Positions 1-6,315 of a stretch of 13,209 nt of DNA are shown here, piece after piece. The DNA lies in contig CALJQI010000173.1 of assembly GCA_937980285.1 (NCBI GenBank), positions 1 through 13,209 on the forward strand, written 5' to 3'. A model generated the notes under the pieces. That model was given only the letters and a program-made list of their open reading frames with translations. It was not told the origin of the DNA and did no database searches. Numbering within the stretch: position 1 is the stretch's first letter; each line of letters opens with the position of its first letter. A program made the position numbers and the translations under genes. Origin of the DNA: an uncultured Gammaproteobacteria bacterium. GTDB taxonomy: Bacteria; Pseudomonadota; Gammaproteobacteria; GCA-001735895.

Positions 1-414
1 CCGACCGCCGAACGATACGCGGCGTTTTTCACCACCCAGGAAGGCGCTGGCAAAATACATTACCGGGAACGCGAGCTGGGCTACGGTGAAGCCGCAAGAA
101 GGGTGGCCGCCGACAGCTTTGGCATAAACGATCTAAGCAAAAGCCAGCTCAACGTCATGCGCGGATTCTATGGCAGATTCGAAAACCTGGCCACCAAAGC
201 GCTGATCCTCTCTCTCTACACGTTCGCGGCCTCCTCGGCGGCCGGCATGTTGCTGCTGCTGATGGTGCTGATAGCCAGATGGCTGCCGCGCGGCGTTCAG
301 GGCCTATTCGACGAAATTGCGTTCACAATGCTGACACCGCTTGGCTGGGTGCTTATCGTTTCGCTGGGATTTCTGCTACTGCTGGCTGTCGTCTGCCAGC
401 GCATTATGCCCTGA
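1..414 (+). CDS. C-terminal part of an unidentified two-helix membrane protein (5' end outside window)
   Basis: The reading frame is open from base 1 to a TGA at 412-414, giving 137 residues, so the start lies upstream of the window. A GTG at 103 could be called as a start, but the open frame continues through it with protein-like sequence and I see no ribosome site there. The first 60 residues are hydrophilic and charged. Two strongly hydrophobic stretches follow, at about residues 63-95 and 112-135, separated by a short loop with acidic residues (LFDE). The protein ends three residues after the second helix, with IMP. I do not recognise the family. It may be a small integral membrane protein or the C-terminal anchor of a larger one. 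About 370 bp and a regulated promoter separate it from tetR, so it is probably not part of the downstream operon. Confidence 0.6.
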   Translation, partial: PTAERYAAFFTTQEGAGKIHYRERELGYGEAARRVAADSFGINDLSKSQLNVMRGFYGRFENLATKALILSLYTFAASSAAGMLLLLMVLIARWLPRGVQGLFDEIAFTMLTPLGWVLIVSLGFLLLLAVVCQRIMP

Positions 415-708
415 GCCGGGTTGCTCCAATTGCGGGCGCGAATCGACTCCAATCTGCCGCATCCTTTTCAGGCGACACTCGGCGAAGCACGATTTATCGC
501 CTTCAGCGACGAAGGGCGGCCAAATCCGATAAAGCCCCCCTGTTGACCAGGGCGATAACGCTGAATTTCAATCCCCTGCTCGATATCACGTTCAAAAAAG
601 CTGCGGCCCGTTAGTTGCTGCCAGAGAACCCGGGACTGATCGCGAAGCAGGCAAACAGTGTCAGGCTGTGATTCGGTTTAGCCGACCATTCACTGCGTGC
701 CGAAAATA
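415..708. other. Intergenic stretch with no convincing intact gene
   Basis: This gap lies between the truncated membrane-protein gene and the tetR control region. Short open frames exist on both strands, but none has a start codon with a ribosome site. The most protein-like is a minus-strand frame at 468-677, listed separately. I see no clear terminator hairpin after the stop at 414. Confidence 0.5.
468..677 (-). pseudogene. Possible gene remnant: protein-like open frame without a start codon
   Basis: On the minus strand a frame is open for 69 codons, from just after a TAA at 678-680 to a TGA at 468-470. It has no ATG, GTG or TTG codon suitable as a start. The translation has a balanced composition and contains stretches such as LWQQLTGRSFFERD and a glycine-rich GQQGGFIGFG. 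This looks more like real protein than the frames around it. It could be the decayed 3' end of a gene, or chance. I do not recognise a family. An overlapping plus-strand frame is open over much of the same region, which lowers confidence. Confidence 0.2.
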
Positions 709-732
709 ATTTTAGACCGAGGGGTTTACAAT
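709..732. promoter_or_regulatory. Candidate TetR operator, copy 1
   Basis: This 24-bp imperfect dyad has 8 of 12 symmetric positions. It matches the copies at 751-774 and 1600-1623 in ATTT at positions 1-4, ACCG at 8-11, GGT at 15-17 and AAT at 22-24. It covers the -35 hexamer of the tetR promoter. Its centre is 42 bp, about four helical turns, from copy 2. It is the weakest of the three copies in its right arm. The operator role is inferred from position and repetition. Confidence 0.5.
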
Positions 733-753
733 TCAGGAGGATTGCACTATATT
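725..753 (+). promoter_or_regulatory. Sigma-70 promoter of tetR
   Basis: TTTACA (725-730, five of six matches to the -35 consensus) and TATATT (748-753, five of six to the -10 consensus) are separated by exactly 17 bp. Transcription would begin near 760, giving a leader of about 25 nt. The -35 lies inside dyad copy 1. The -10 overlaps the left edge of dyad copy 2, which also covers the expected start site. This is the usual layout for autorepression. Confidence 0.65.
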
Positions 754-774
754 TGCAACCGTTCGGTAACAAAT
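751..774. promoter_or_regulatory. Candidate TetR operator, copy 2
   Basis: This 24-bp dyad has 9 of 12 symmetric positions, with arms ATTTG and CAAAT around an ACCG...CGGT core. It spans the -10 edge and the transcription start of the tetR promoter and ends 10 bp before the ATG. It shares 19 of 24 bases with the copy before the RND gene (1600-1623). This is the best-supported autoregulatory site. Confidence 0.65.
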
Positions 775-784
775 TGATTCGGAA

Positions 785-1384
785 ATGGTAAAAACACTCA
801 CAGGCAGACCGGTCGGCAGACCGCGCGAATTCGACGAGGAGCAAGTGCTCTCCGCAGCGATGGAAGCGTTCTGGCGCAAAGGTTACGAAGCCACCTCGCT
901 GGCAGACCTGACCGAATGCACGCGCATGAACAAGGCAAGCCTGTACCGCGTGTTCGGCGACAAGCACCAGTTGTTCATGGCGGCGCTGAATAACTACTCC
1001 GACATCGAGTTTCGCGAAACCACCGCGGTGATATCCGAATCGGCAACGCCGCTGACCAACCTGCGCGCGGTAGTGCAAAAGGTCAGCGAAGACGCCGGCA
1101 GCGACAAGGGTTGCCTGGTGATCAACTCGATGGTGGAACTGGCGCCGCACGATCCCGAGGTAAAACAGTTGTTGCAGGGATTCGCCACGCATCGGTTGCA
1201 GGCGCTGCAGGGCATGATCACCCAGGCGCAGGCGGCCGGCGAAATTCGCCCCGGGCTCGAGCCGTACAGGCTCGCGGTAGCGCTGATGATCGCCTTCGCG
1301 GGCTCCGCGACGATGATCAAGGGCTTCATGCCGGGCGCTCAGATCGAAGAAAACCTCAAAGACCTGATCGATTCCTGGACCTGA
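785..1384 (+). CDS. TetR/AcrR family transcriptional repressor
   Basis: This 199-residue protein has the usual length for the family. The N-terminal DNA-binding domain, about residues 8-62, starts with GRPREFDEEQVL. The helix-turn-helix follows, with ATSLADLTECTRMNKASLYR and then VFGDKHQLFMAAL, which is a typical TetR signature. The rest is a helical ligand-binding domain, from which the ligand cannot be predicted. Proteins of this kind usually repress a neighbouring efflux or lipid-metabolism operon until a small molecule binds. Here its own promoter and the RND gene carry the same dyad, so I infer that it controls both. The ATG at 785 has only a weak ribosome site (GGA immediately upstream), which fits low expression. 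No better in-frame start is present. The gene ends 262 bp before the RND gene. Confidence 0.93.
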   Translation: MVKTLTGRPVGRPREFDEEQVLSAAMEAFWRKGYEATSLADLTECTRMNKASLYRVFGDKHQLFMAALNNYSDIEFRETTAVISESATPLTNLRAVVQKVSEDAGSDKGCLVINSMVELAPHDPEVKQLLQGFATHRLQALQGMITQAQAAGEIRPGLEPYRLAVALMIAFAGSATMIKGFMPGAQIEENLKDLIDSWT

Positions 1385-1419
1385 GCCAATGAACAGCCAT
1401 CCTTCAATCACCGAGAGAC

Positions 1420-1438
1420 ATTCCCGCGCAAGCGAATC
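1420..1438. repeat. Degenerate copy of a short palindromic repeat
   Basis: The sequence ATTCCCGCGCAAGCGAATC repeats the element at 1447-1466 but lacks two G in the right arm, so its stem is shortened. It lies 27 bp upstream of the intact copy in the same orientation, as a direct tandem. It is probably a decayed member of the same family. Confidence 0.6.
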
Positions 1439-1446
1439 GATCAGTC

Positions 1447-1466
1447 ATTCCCGCGCAAGCGGGAAT
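1447..1466. repeat. Short palindromic repeat: 8-bp stem with GCAA loop
   Basis: ATTCCCGC-GCAA-GCGGGAAT is a perfect 8-bp inverted repeat around a GNRA-type loop. It fits the ATTCCC-N8-GGGAAT layout known from Neisseria dRS3 elements and from similar interspersed repeats in other bacteria. A sister copy lies at 5002-5021 in the same locus. No T-run follows directly, so it is a poor intrinsic terminator. It could affect mRNA stability between tetR and the RND gene. Confidence 0.7.
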
Positions 1467-1599
1467 CTTGTAATACCGGTATTGCAGTCGACACAGGATC
1501 CCGATACGCCGCGACCCGCAGGACCAGAAACCGCCGCCTACTCCCCGGCAACTGCTATTACCGCGATACCCGTCCAGGCCATCGTCTTTTTTTGGCCTA
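1467..1599. other. Rest of the tetR-RND gap, no gene seen
   Basis: The gap between the repeat and the third operator holds no credible gene. A perfect 12-bp palindrome, AATACCGGTATT, lies at 1472-1483 directly after the repeat, and there is a T-rich run at 1585-1593. A frame open from 1389 through this region is mostly translated repeat sequence. Confidence 0.5.
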
Positions 1600-1623
1600 A
1601 TTTTAAACCGATTGGTTACAAAT
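1600..1623. promoter_or_regulatory. Candidate TetR operator before the RND gene, copy 3
   Basis: This 24-bp dyad has 9 of 12 symmetric positions, with core ACCGATTGGT and right end CAAAT. It matches copy 2 before tetR at 19 of 24 positions and copy 1 at 18 of 24. It ends 23 bp before the RND start codon, so it probably overlaps the promoter or transcription start. I see no hexamer pair good enough to place that promoter. The ribosome site GGAG (1635-1638) follows, 8 nt before the ATG. Confidence 0.65.
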
Positions 1624-1646
1624 AAAACCCCTATGGAGACAGAAAA

Positions 1647-4019
1647 ATGAGTAATTATTTCAAGGCGATAGACCGCTTCGCCGCCACCCTGGCCCGCCGG
1701 GTCATCGCAGGCCGCTGGCTGGTGCTGCTGCTGTCGCTCGTCCTCGCTCTCGGCGCGGGCTTCGGCGCCGGCAAACTCGAGTTTTCGACCAATTACCGCG
1801 TGTTCTTCTCGGACGCCAACCCCGAGCTGCAGGCCTTCGAAAACCTGCAGGACACCTACACAAAGAACGACAACTTCCTGTTCGTGTTCGAACCGGCCGA
1901 CGAAGCCGCGTTCTCGAAGCAGACGCTAGCGGCGGTCGAACGCCTGACCGAAGCGGCGTGGAAGATTCCGTTCGCGATCCGCGTCGATTCGATCAGTAAC
2001 TTCCAGCACACTTATTCGATCGAGGACGACCTGATCGTCGAAGACCTGGTCAAGAATGCAACGGCCAGAGACCCGGCCTTCTTCGCCGAGCGCGAAGCCG
2101 TGGCGCTGGCAGAGCCGCTGCTGCGCGATCAGCTGTTGACGCGCGACGCCGGCGTGACCGCCATCAACGTCGTTCTGCAATACCCGGAAAAAGACCTGAT
2201 GGAAGTGCCGCAGGCGGTCGAGCACGCGCGCGGGCTGGCGGCGATGATCGAAGCCGAGTACCCCGCCATCGAAGTGCACCTGACCGGCGTGTCGATGCTC
2301 AACAATGCCTTCGCCGAAACCGGCATGAGCGACGGCGCAACGTTGATGCCGCTGATGTTCGTCGTCATCTTCGTGCTCACCTGGCTCATCATCCGCTCCT
2401 TATCGGCGACCTTTACCACGCTGGTCATCATCGGGCTGTCGTCGATGATCGGCATGGGCGTCGCCGGATACTTCGGCGTCAAACTGACCCCGATCTCGAT
2501 GTCGGCACCGATCGTCATCCTGACGCTCGCGGTCGCCGACTCGATCCATATCCTGCTATCTCTGCGCAGCCTGATGCGCGAAGGTATGGCAAGGGGCGAC
2601 GCCATCGTCGAAGCGGTGAGGATCAATTTCCTGCCGGTCAGCATTACCTCGGTCACCACCATCGTCGGCTTCCTCGCGCTCAACTTCTCGGACGCCCCGC
2701 CCTACTGGCACCTCGGCAACATCACCGCGGTCGGCATCGCGGCCGCCTGGCTGTACTCGCTCACGCTGCTGCCGGCGCTGCTGTCGATCCTGCCTTACCG
2801 CGTCAGGCAGTCCAGGGGCGCCGAGTGGTCGCAGCGTGCGATGGACAAGTTCGCGGACTTCGTCATCGGCAACAACAAAAAGCTGCTGATCGGCGTCGGC
2901 GCCGCCACCTTGGCGCTGATTTCGTTCGTGCCGACGCTCGAGTTCAACGACCAGTGGGTCGAGTATTTCGACGAGCGCATCGAGTTCCGCAGGGATTCGG
3001 ACAGGACGATGGAGCATTTCGGGCTCTACCCGATCGAGTACTCGGTGCCGTCGACCGGCGCCGGCGGCGTCAGCGAGCCCGAGTACCTGGAGAACATCGA
3101 AAGCTTCGCCGAGTACCTGCGCGCGCAGCCGATCGTGACCCATGTCTACGCGCTGTCCGATATCATGAAGCGCCTGAACCGCAACATGCACGGCGACGAC
3201 ACGGCCTGGCACCGCATTCCCGCAGACCGTGAATTGTCGGCTCAATACCTGCTGCTGTACGAACTGTCGCTGCCCTACGGACTCGACCTCAACGACCGCA
3301 TCAACATCGACAAGTCGGCTACCCGCGTCACCGCGACCCTGTCACGCAGCTCGACCGCGGAAACCAGGGCATTCTTCGACAATGTCGCCGCGTGGCAGAG
3401 GGCCAACTGGCCCGCCTACATGCACGCCGAGCCGACCAGCGCCGCGGTCATGTTCACCTACATCAGCGAACGCAACATGGAAAACATGGTCACCGGCACC
3501 ATGGTCGCGATCATCGTTATCGCACTGATCATGATGTTCGCGCTGCAAAGCATGCGGCTGGGACTGCTGAGCCTGGTGCCGAATGGCCTGCCTATCCTGA
3601 CCACTTTCGGCGCCTGGGCGCTTTTAGTCGGCACCGTCGGCTTCTCGGTCGCAACCGTGGCCTCGATCTCGCTCGGCATCATCGTCGACGACAGCGTGCA
3701 CTTCCTGTCGAAGTACGTGCGCGCACGTAACGAACGCGCGCTGTCGATCGAAGATTCGATCCGCTACGCCTTCCACAACGTCGGCATCGCGATCGTGGTC
3801 AATACCGTCATCCTCGCCGCCGGCTTCTTCGTCATGACCACCTCGGCCTTCAAGATGAACGTCGATCTCGGCCTGATGACGATGCTCGCGATCGGCTTCG
3901 CGCTAATCCTCGACTTCCTGCTGCTGCCGGCGCTGCTGTTGCTCGGCAAGCGCAAGCCTGAAAGCGCCGAAGTACCCGTGGCCGAATTGCCGGCACCGGC
4001 AGCATCACCCATTTACTAA
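1647..4019 (+). CDS. RND superfamily (MMPL-type) inner-membrane transporter
   Basis: This 790-residue protein shows the two-fold RND plan. It has TM1 at about residues 24-43, a large periplasmic domain to about 230 and a bundle of five helices to about 385. The second half repeats this, with TM7 at about 412-430, a periplasmic domain to about 611 and five more helices to about 765. Asp298 in AVADSIHILL and the pair Asp681-Asp682 in IIVDDSVHFL lie in the equivalent helices TM4 and TM10. These positions carry the proton-relay acids in RND proteins. The length and these motifs place it with the shorter MMPL/COG1033-type predicted exporters, not with the roughly 1,000-residue AcrB pumps. No membrane-fusion protein gene is nearby. 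The next two genes encode a LolA-like periplasmic protein and an outer-membrane barrel, which suggests a lipid or hydrophobic substrate. Start supported by GGAG 8 nt upstream. Direction and substrate are not visible. Confidence 0.9.
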   Translation: MSNYFKAIDRFAATLARRVIAGRWLVLLLSLVLALGAGFGAGKLEFSTNYRVFFSDANPELQAFENLQDTYTKNDNFLFVFEPADEAAFSKQTLAAVERLTEAAWKIPFAIRVDSISNFQHTYSIEDDLIVEDLVKNATARDPAFFAEREAVALAEPLLRDQLLTRDAGVTAINVVLQYPEKDLMEVPQAVEHARGLAAMIEAEYPAIEVHLTGVSMLNNAFAETGMSDGATLMPLMFVVIFVLTWLIIRSLSATFTTLVIIGLSSMIGMGVAGYFGVKLTPISMSAPIVILTLAVADSIHILLSLRSLMREGMARGDAIVEAVRINFLPVSITSVTTIVGFLALNFSDAPPYWHLGNITAVGIAAAWLYSLTLLPALLSILPYRVRQSRGAEWSQRAMDKFADFVIGNNKKLLIGVGAATLALISFVPTLEFNDQWVEYFDERIEFRRDSDRTMEHFGLYPIEYSVPSTGAGGVSEPEYLENIESFAEYLRAQPIVTHVYALSDIMKRLNRNMHGDDTAWHRIPADRELSAQYLLLYELSLPYGLDLNDRINIDKSATRVTATLSRSSTAETRAFFDNVAAWQRANWPAYMHAEPTSAAVMFTYISERNMENMVTGTMVAIIVIALIMMFALQSMRLGLLSLVPNGLPILTTFGAWALLVGTVGFSVATVASISLGIIVDDSVHFLSKYVRARNERALSIEDSIRYAFHNVGIAIVVNTVILAAGFFVMTTSAFKMNVDLGLMTMLAIGFALILDFLLLPALLLLGKRKPESAEVPVAELPAPAASPIY

Positions 4020-4026
4020 CCAACGG

Positions 4027-4149
4027 CCGTCATTGCGAGGAGCAAAGCGACGAAGCAATCTTTTAAAGCAACGAATGAACTCAAAGATTGATTCGCTGCA
4101 GCCAATGCATTCGCTGCGCTCATGGGCTGGGCCCTGCTCGCAATGACGG
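4027..4149. repeat. 123-bp interspersed inverted-repeat element
   Basis: The ends CCGTCATTGCGAG (4027-4039) and CTCGCAATGACGG (4137-4149) are perfect 13-bp inverted repeats. A second, inner pair of 8-bp arms, CAATCTTT (4056-4063) and AAAGATTG (4083-4090), lies within. ATTCGCTGC occurs twice in direct orientation, at 4091 and 4109. The terminal motif, with a following AGCAAAGCGACGAAGCAATC-like stretch, belongs to a family of interspersed palindromic repeats seen in many bacterial genomes. The element fills almost all of the gap between the RND stop and the next ribosome site. It encodes nothing and resembles a small non-autonomous mobile element. I see no sure target-site duplication. Confidence 0.75.
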
Positions 4150-4163
4150 ATTAACTCAAACTC

Positions 4164-4168
4164 AGGAG
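4164..4168 (+). promoter_or_regulatory. Ribosome binding site deciding the start of the LolA-like gene
   Basis: AGGAG at 4164-4168 lies only 2 nt before the first ATG (4171) but 8 nt before the second in-frame ATG (4177). The second spacing is near optimal, so 4177 is preferred. Confidence 0.65.
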
Positions 4169-4176
4169 ATATGAAC

Positions 4177-4980
4177 ATGAACACTTTAACGACAACCCCC
4201 ATCGCCCTGGCCCTGGCCTTCGGCATTTCCTTCGCTGCCCCGGTCACGGCCAATGCGCCTGCGGACAAGGGCTTCGAAATCGCGGCACGCTCTGACCGCA
4301 GCGACGTCGGCTTCGGCGACAGCCGGGTCGAGCTGCAGATGATCCTGCGCAACGCCGCCGGGCAGGAATCCACGCGCTCGCTCAAGATCGCGACGCTGGA
4401 AAAAGCCGACGAGAGCGTCGGCGACAAGAGCCTGGTACTGTTCGATACGCCGCGCGACATCGAAGGCACCGCGCTGCTGTCGCACGCCAGGATCCTCGAG
4501 CCCGACGATCAGTGGCTGTTCCTGCCGGCGCTGAAGCGGGTCAAGCGCATCGCCTCTAGCAACAAGTCCGGGCCGTTCGTCGGCTCCGAGTTCGCGTTCG
4601 AGGATTTCACCGCCATCGAACTCAACAAGTTCGACTACCGCTACCTCGGCACCGAGGCCTGCGGCGCATTGCAGTGCGACGTGCTCGAGCGCCTGCCGAA
4701 GTACGAGAATTCCGGCTACTCCAAGCAGGTTTCCTATGTCGACCGGCAAGTGTTCCAGATCCGCAAGGTCGAGTTTTACGACCGCCGCGGCGACCTGCTG
4801 AAGGTGCTCGAACTCGACGACTACCGCCAGTACGACAACGGCGTCTGGCGCGCGCACCGGCTGACCATGGAAAACCTGCAAACCAACAAGCGGACCGACC
4901 TGGTCTACCAGGACTACGCCTTCGACGTCGGCATCTCCGACAGGGACTTCGTCAAGGGCCGCCTGAGCCGTTTACGTTAA
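4177..4980 (+). CDS. Periplasmic LolA-like / outer-membrane lipoprotein-sorting family protein
   Basis: This 267-residue protein starts with a typical Sec signal peptide, with a hydrophobic core at about residues 8-20 and likely cleavage after TANA. The mature part is rich in beta-strand pattern and contains phrases typical of the LolA-like 'outer membrane lipoprotein-sorting protein' family, such as WLFLPALKRVKRI, SNKSGPFVGSEFAFEDF and a late VLELDDYRQYDNGVWRAHRL. Members of this fold hold acyl chains in a half-barrel. Cys162 and Cys167 form a CX4C pair that could make a disulfide. The gene lies between an RND permease and an outer-membrane barrel. That context points to a periplasmic carrier, or to a subunit handing a hydrophobic substrate between membranes. 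It is not LolA itself, because no lolA neighbours are present. The start at 4177 is preferred over 4171 on ribosome-site spacing. The family call rests on recognition without a search. Confidence 0.75.
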   Translation: MNTLTTTPIALALAFGISFAAPVTANAPADKGFEIAARSDRSDVGFGDSRVELQMILRNAAGQESTRSLKIATLEKADESVGDKSLVLFDTPRDIEGTALLSHARILEPDDQWLFLPALKRVKRIASSNKSGPFVGSEFAFEDFTAIELNKFDYRYLGTEACGALQCDVLERLPKYENSGYSKQVSYVDRQVFQIRKVEFYDRRGDLLKVLELDDYRQYDNGVWRAHRLTMENLQTNKRTDLVYQDYAFDVGISDRDFVKGRLSRLR

Positions 4981-5001
4981 CTCCTGGCAGCAGCAAGCAT
5001 T

Positions 5002-5021
5002 ATCCCCGCGCGAGCGGGGAT
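5002..5021 (+). repeat. Short palindromic repeat: 8-bp stem with GCGA loop, possible weak terminator
   Basis: ATCCCCGC-GCGA-GCGGGGAT is a perfect 8-bp stem around a GNRA-type loop. It is followed by TTTTG, so on the plus strand it could act as a weak intrinsic terminator or as an mRNA 3'-end stabiliser between the LolA-like and barrel genes. It is the sister of 1447-1466. The third base pair is C-G here and T-A there, so pairing is kept. Both copies are followed by (T/C)TTGTAA. Confidence 0.65.
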
Positions 5022-5064
5022 TTTGTAAAACTGAGACCGAAAGCAGACAAAACGAATTAATCCA

Positions 5065-6267
5065 ATGAACACAAGCCTCCTCAAGTCGCTCGCGACTATT
5101 CCCCTCCTGTTCTCGGTGCTCTTCGCCGAGACGGGAAGGGCTTCCTGGGATATCTCGTCGAAGTTCGATCTGAGCACGCGCATCTTCACCGAGGATACCC
5201 GCTGGCCAGGCCAGGACGACTCGACAACGCAACTTTCCATCGCCGGTTCGACCGAGTTCCGCTGGCGCGGCGAAGAGTCACGCGCATCGATCATCCCCTA
5301 CCTGCGCCACGACGAAACCGATGACGAACGCTCGCTCGCCGACCTGCGCGAGGGCTACTGGGCAAAAGAAGCAGAAAACTACGAACTACTCATCGGCTTT
5401 AACACTGTATTCTGGGGCGTGACCGAATCGGTACACCTGGTCGACATCGTCAATCAGACCGACGCCGTCGCCGACATCGACGGCGAAGACAAGCTCGGCC
5501 AACCGATGATCAACCTCGAACTGCAGCGCGACTGGGGACTGGTCGGCGTTTACCTATTGCCCTGGTTCCGCGAACGTAGTTTCGCCGGAGAGGACGGCCG
5601 CCTGCGCACGCCGCTGCCGGTCGACAGCGACAACCCGCGGTACCAATCGTCGGACCAAGAAAACCACGTCGACCTCTCGCTGCGCTACAGCCATTACGTC
5701 GGCAGCGTCGACATCGGCGTCAGCGCGTTTAGCGGCACCAGCCGCGAAGCGAGACTGCTGCCGAACGCGGACGGCAGCGAACTCATCCCGTATTACGACC
5801 AGATCGACCAGATCGGGCTCGACCTGCAATTTACAGGCGACGCCTGGCTGTGGAAGCTGGAGGCTATCGCCCGCGAAACTCAAAACGATTCGTTCAGCGC
5901 AGCCGTGGGCGGTTTCGAGTACAGCTTTTACCAGGTCGCCGACACGGCCGCCGATATCGGCGTCCTGATCGAACTGCAATATGACGGCCGCGACGATGGA
6001 GAACCCGTGACGCTCGCTGACAACGACCTGTTCGCAGGCATTCGCCTGGCGTTAAACGACACCCAGGACAGCGCCGTGCTTGTCGGCATGGGATATGACC
6101 TGAAAACCAGTGAGACTTACTTGAACATCGAGGCCGATCGGCGACTGGGCGAGGACTATGTACTGGAACTACGAGCACGGTTTTTTACCAATGCCAGCCC
6201 GCAAGATACCGGCTATGCGATCGACAGTGACGATTATCTACAACTGGAGTTGAGCCGCTATTTTTAG
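5065..6267 (+). CDS. Predicted outer-membrane beta-barrel protein
   Basis: This 400-residue protein has an N-terminal signal peptide, with a hydrophobic core at about residues 8-21 and likely cleavage near GRAS-W. The mature protein is full of alternating polar/aromatic strands ending in turns rich in Asp, Asn and Gly. It ends in LELSRYF, a C-terminal aromatic residue as recognised by the BAM machinery. No plug domain or TonB box is seen. It is somewhat like DUF1302-type or alginate-export-type barrels, which often lie near RND and LolA/LolB-like genes, but I cannot assign a family surely. The place after the RND and carrier genes makes it the likely outer-membrane part of the same system. 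The ribosome site before the ATG is weak (A-rich leader only). A hairpin repeat lies in the 84-bp gap upstream, so its expression may be lower than that of the genes before it. Confidence 0.75.
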   Translation: MNTSLLKSLATIPLLFSVLFAETGRASWDISSKFDLSTRIFTEDTRWPGQDDSTTQLSIAGSTEFRWRGEESRASIIPYLRHDETDDERSLADLREGYWAKEAENYELLIGFNTVFWGVTESVHLVDIVNQTDAVADIDGEDKLGQPMINLELQRDWGLVGVYLLPWFRERSFAGEDGRLRTPLPVDSDNPRYQSSDQENHVDLSLRYSHYVGSVDIGVSAFSGTSREARLLPNADGSELIPYYDQIDQIGLDLQFTGDAWLWKLEAIARETQNDSFSAAVGGFEYSFYQVADTAADIGVLIELQYDGRDDGEPVTLADNDLFAGIRLALNDTQDSAVLVGMGYDLKTSETYLNIEADRRLGEDYVLELRARFFTNASPQDTGYAIDSDDYLQLELSRYF

Positions 6268-6315
6268 ACGGAAGAAAAAACCGGGATTGCTCGCCAGGCT
6301 CTCGGCCTCTGTCGC

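Noticed and set aside
735..791. AGGAGG at 735-740 followed by a TTG-initiated 12-codon frame overlapping the tetR ATG (possible leader peptide)
   Set aside because: The AGGAGG lies between the -35 and -10 of the best promoter and would not be in the transcript. Its 12-nt spacing to the TTG is also long.
611..1411. 266-codon open frame antisense to tetR
   Set aside because: It is a shadow of the real tetR gene, is arginine/histidine-rich with odd composition, and has no ribosome site. The TetR signature on the other strand is clear.
1472..1483. Perfect 12-bp palindrome AATACCGGTATT
   Set aside because: It is short, single, next to the hairpin repeat and has no related copy or promoter near it. 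It could be a chance site.
1389..1625. 78-codon frame directly after tetR
   Set aside because: Its translation comes largely from the hairpin repeats, it has no ribosome site, and it runs through the third operator.
4005..4469. Minus-strand frame spanning the 123-bp element and the start of the carrier gene
   Set aside because: It is translated repeat plus the antisense of a well-supported gene, with no start signals.
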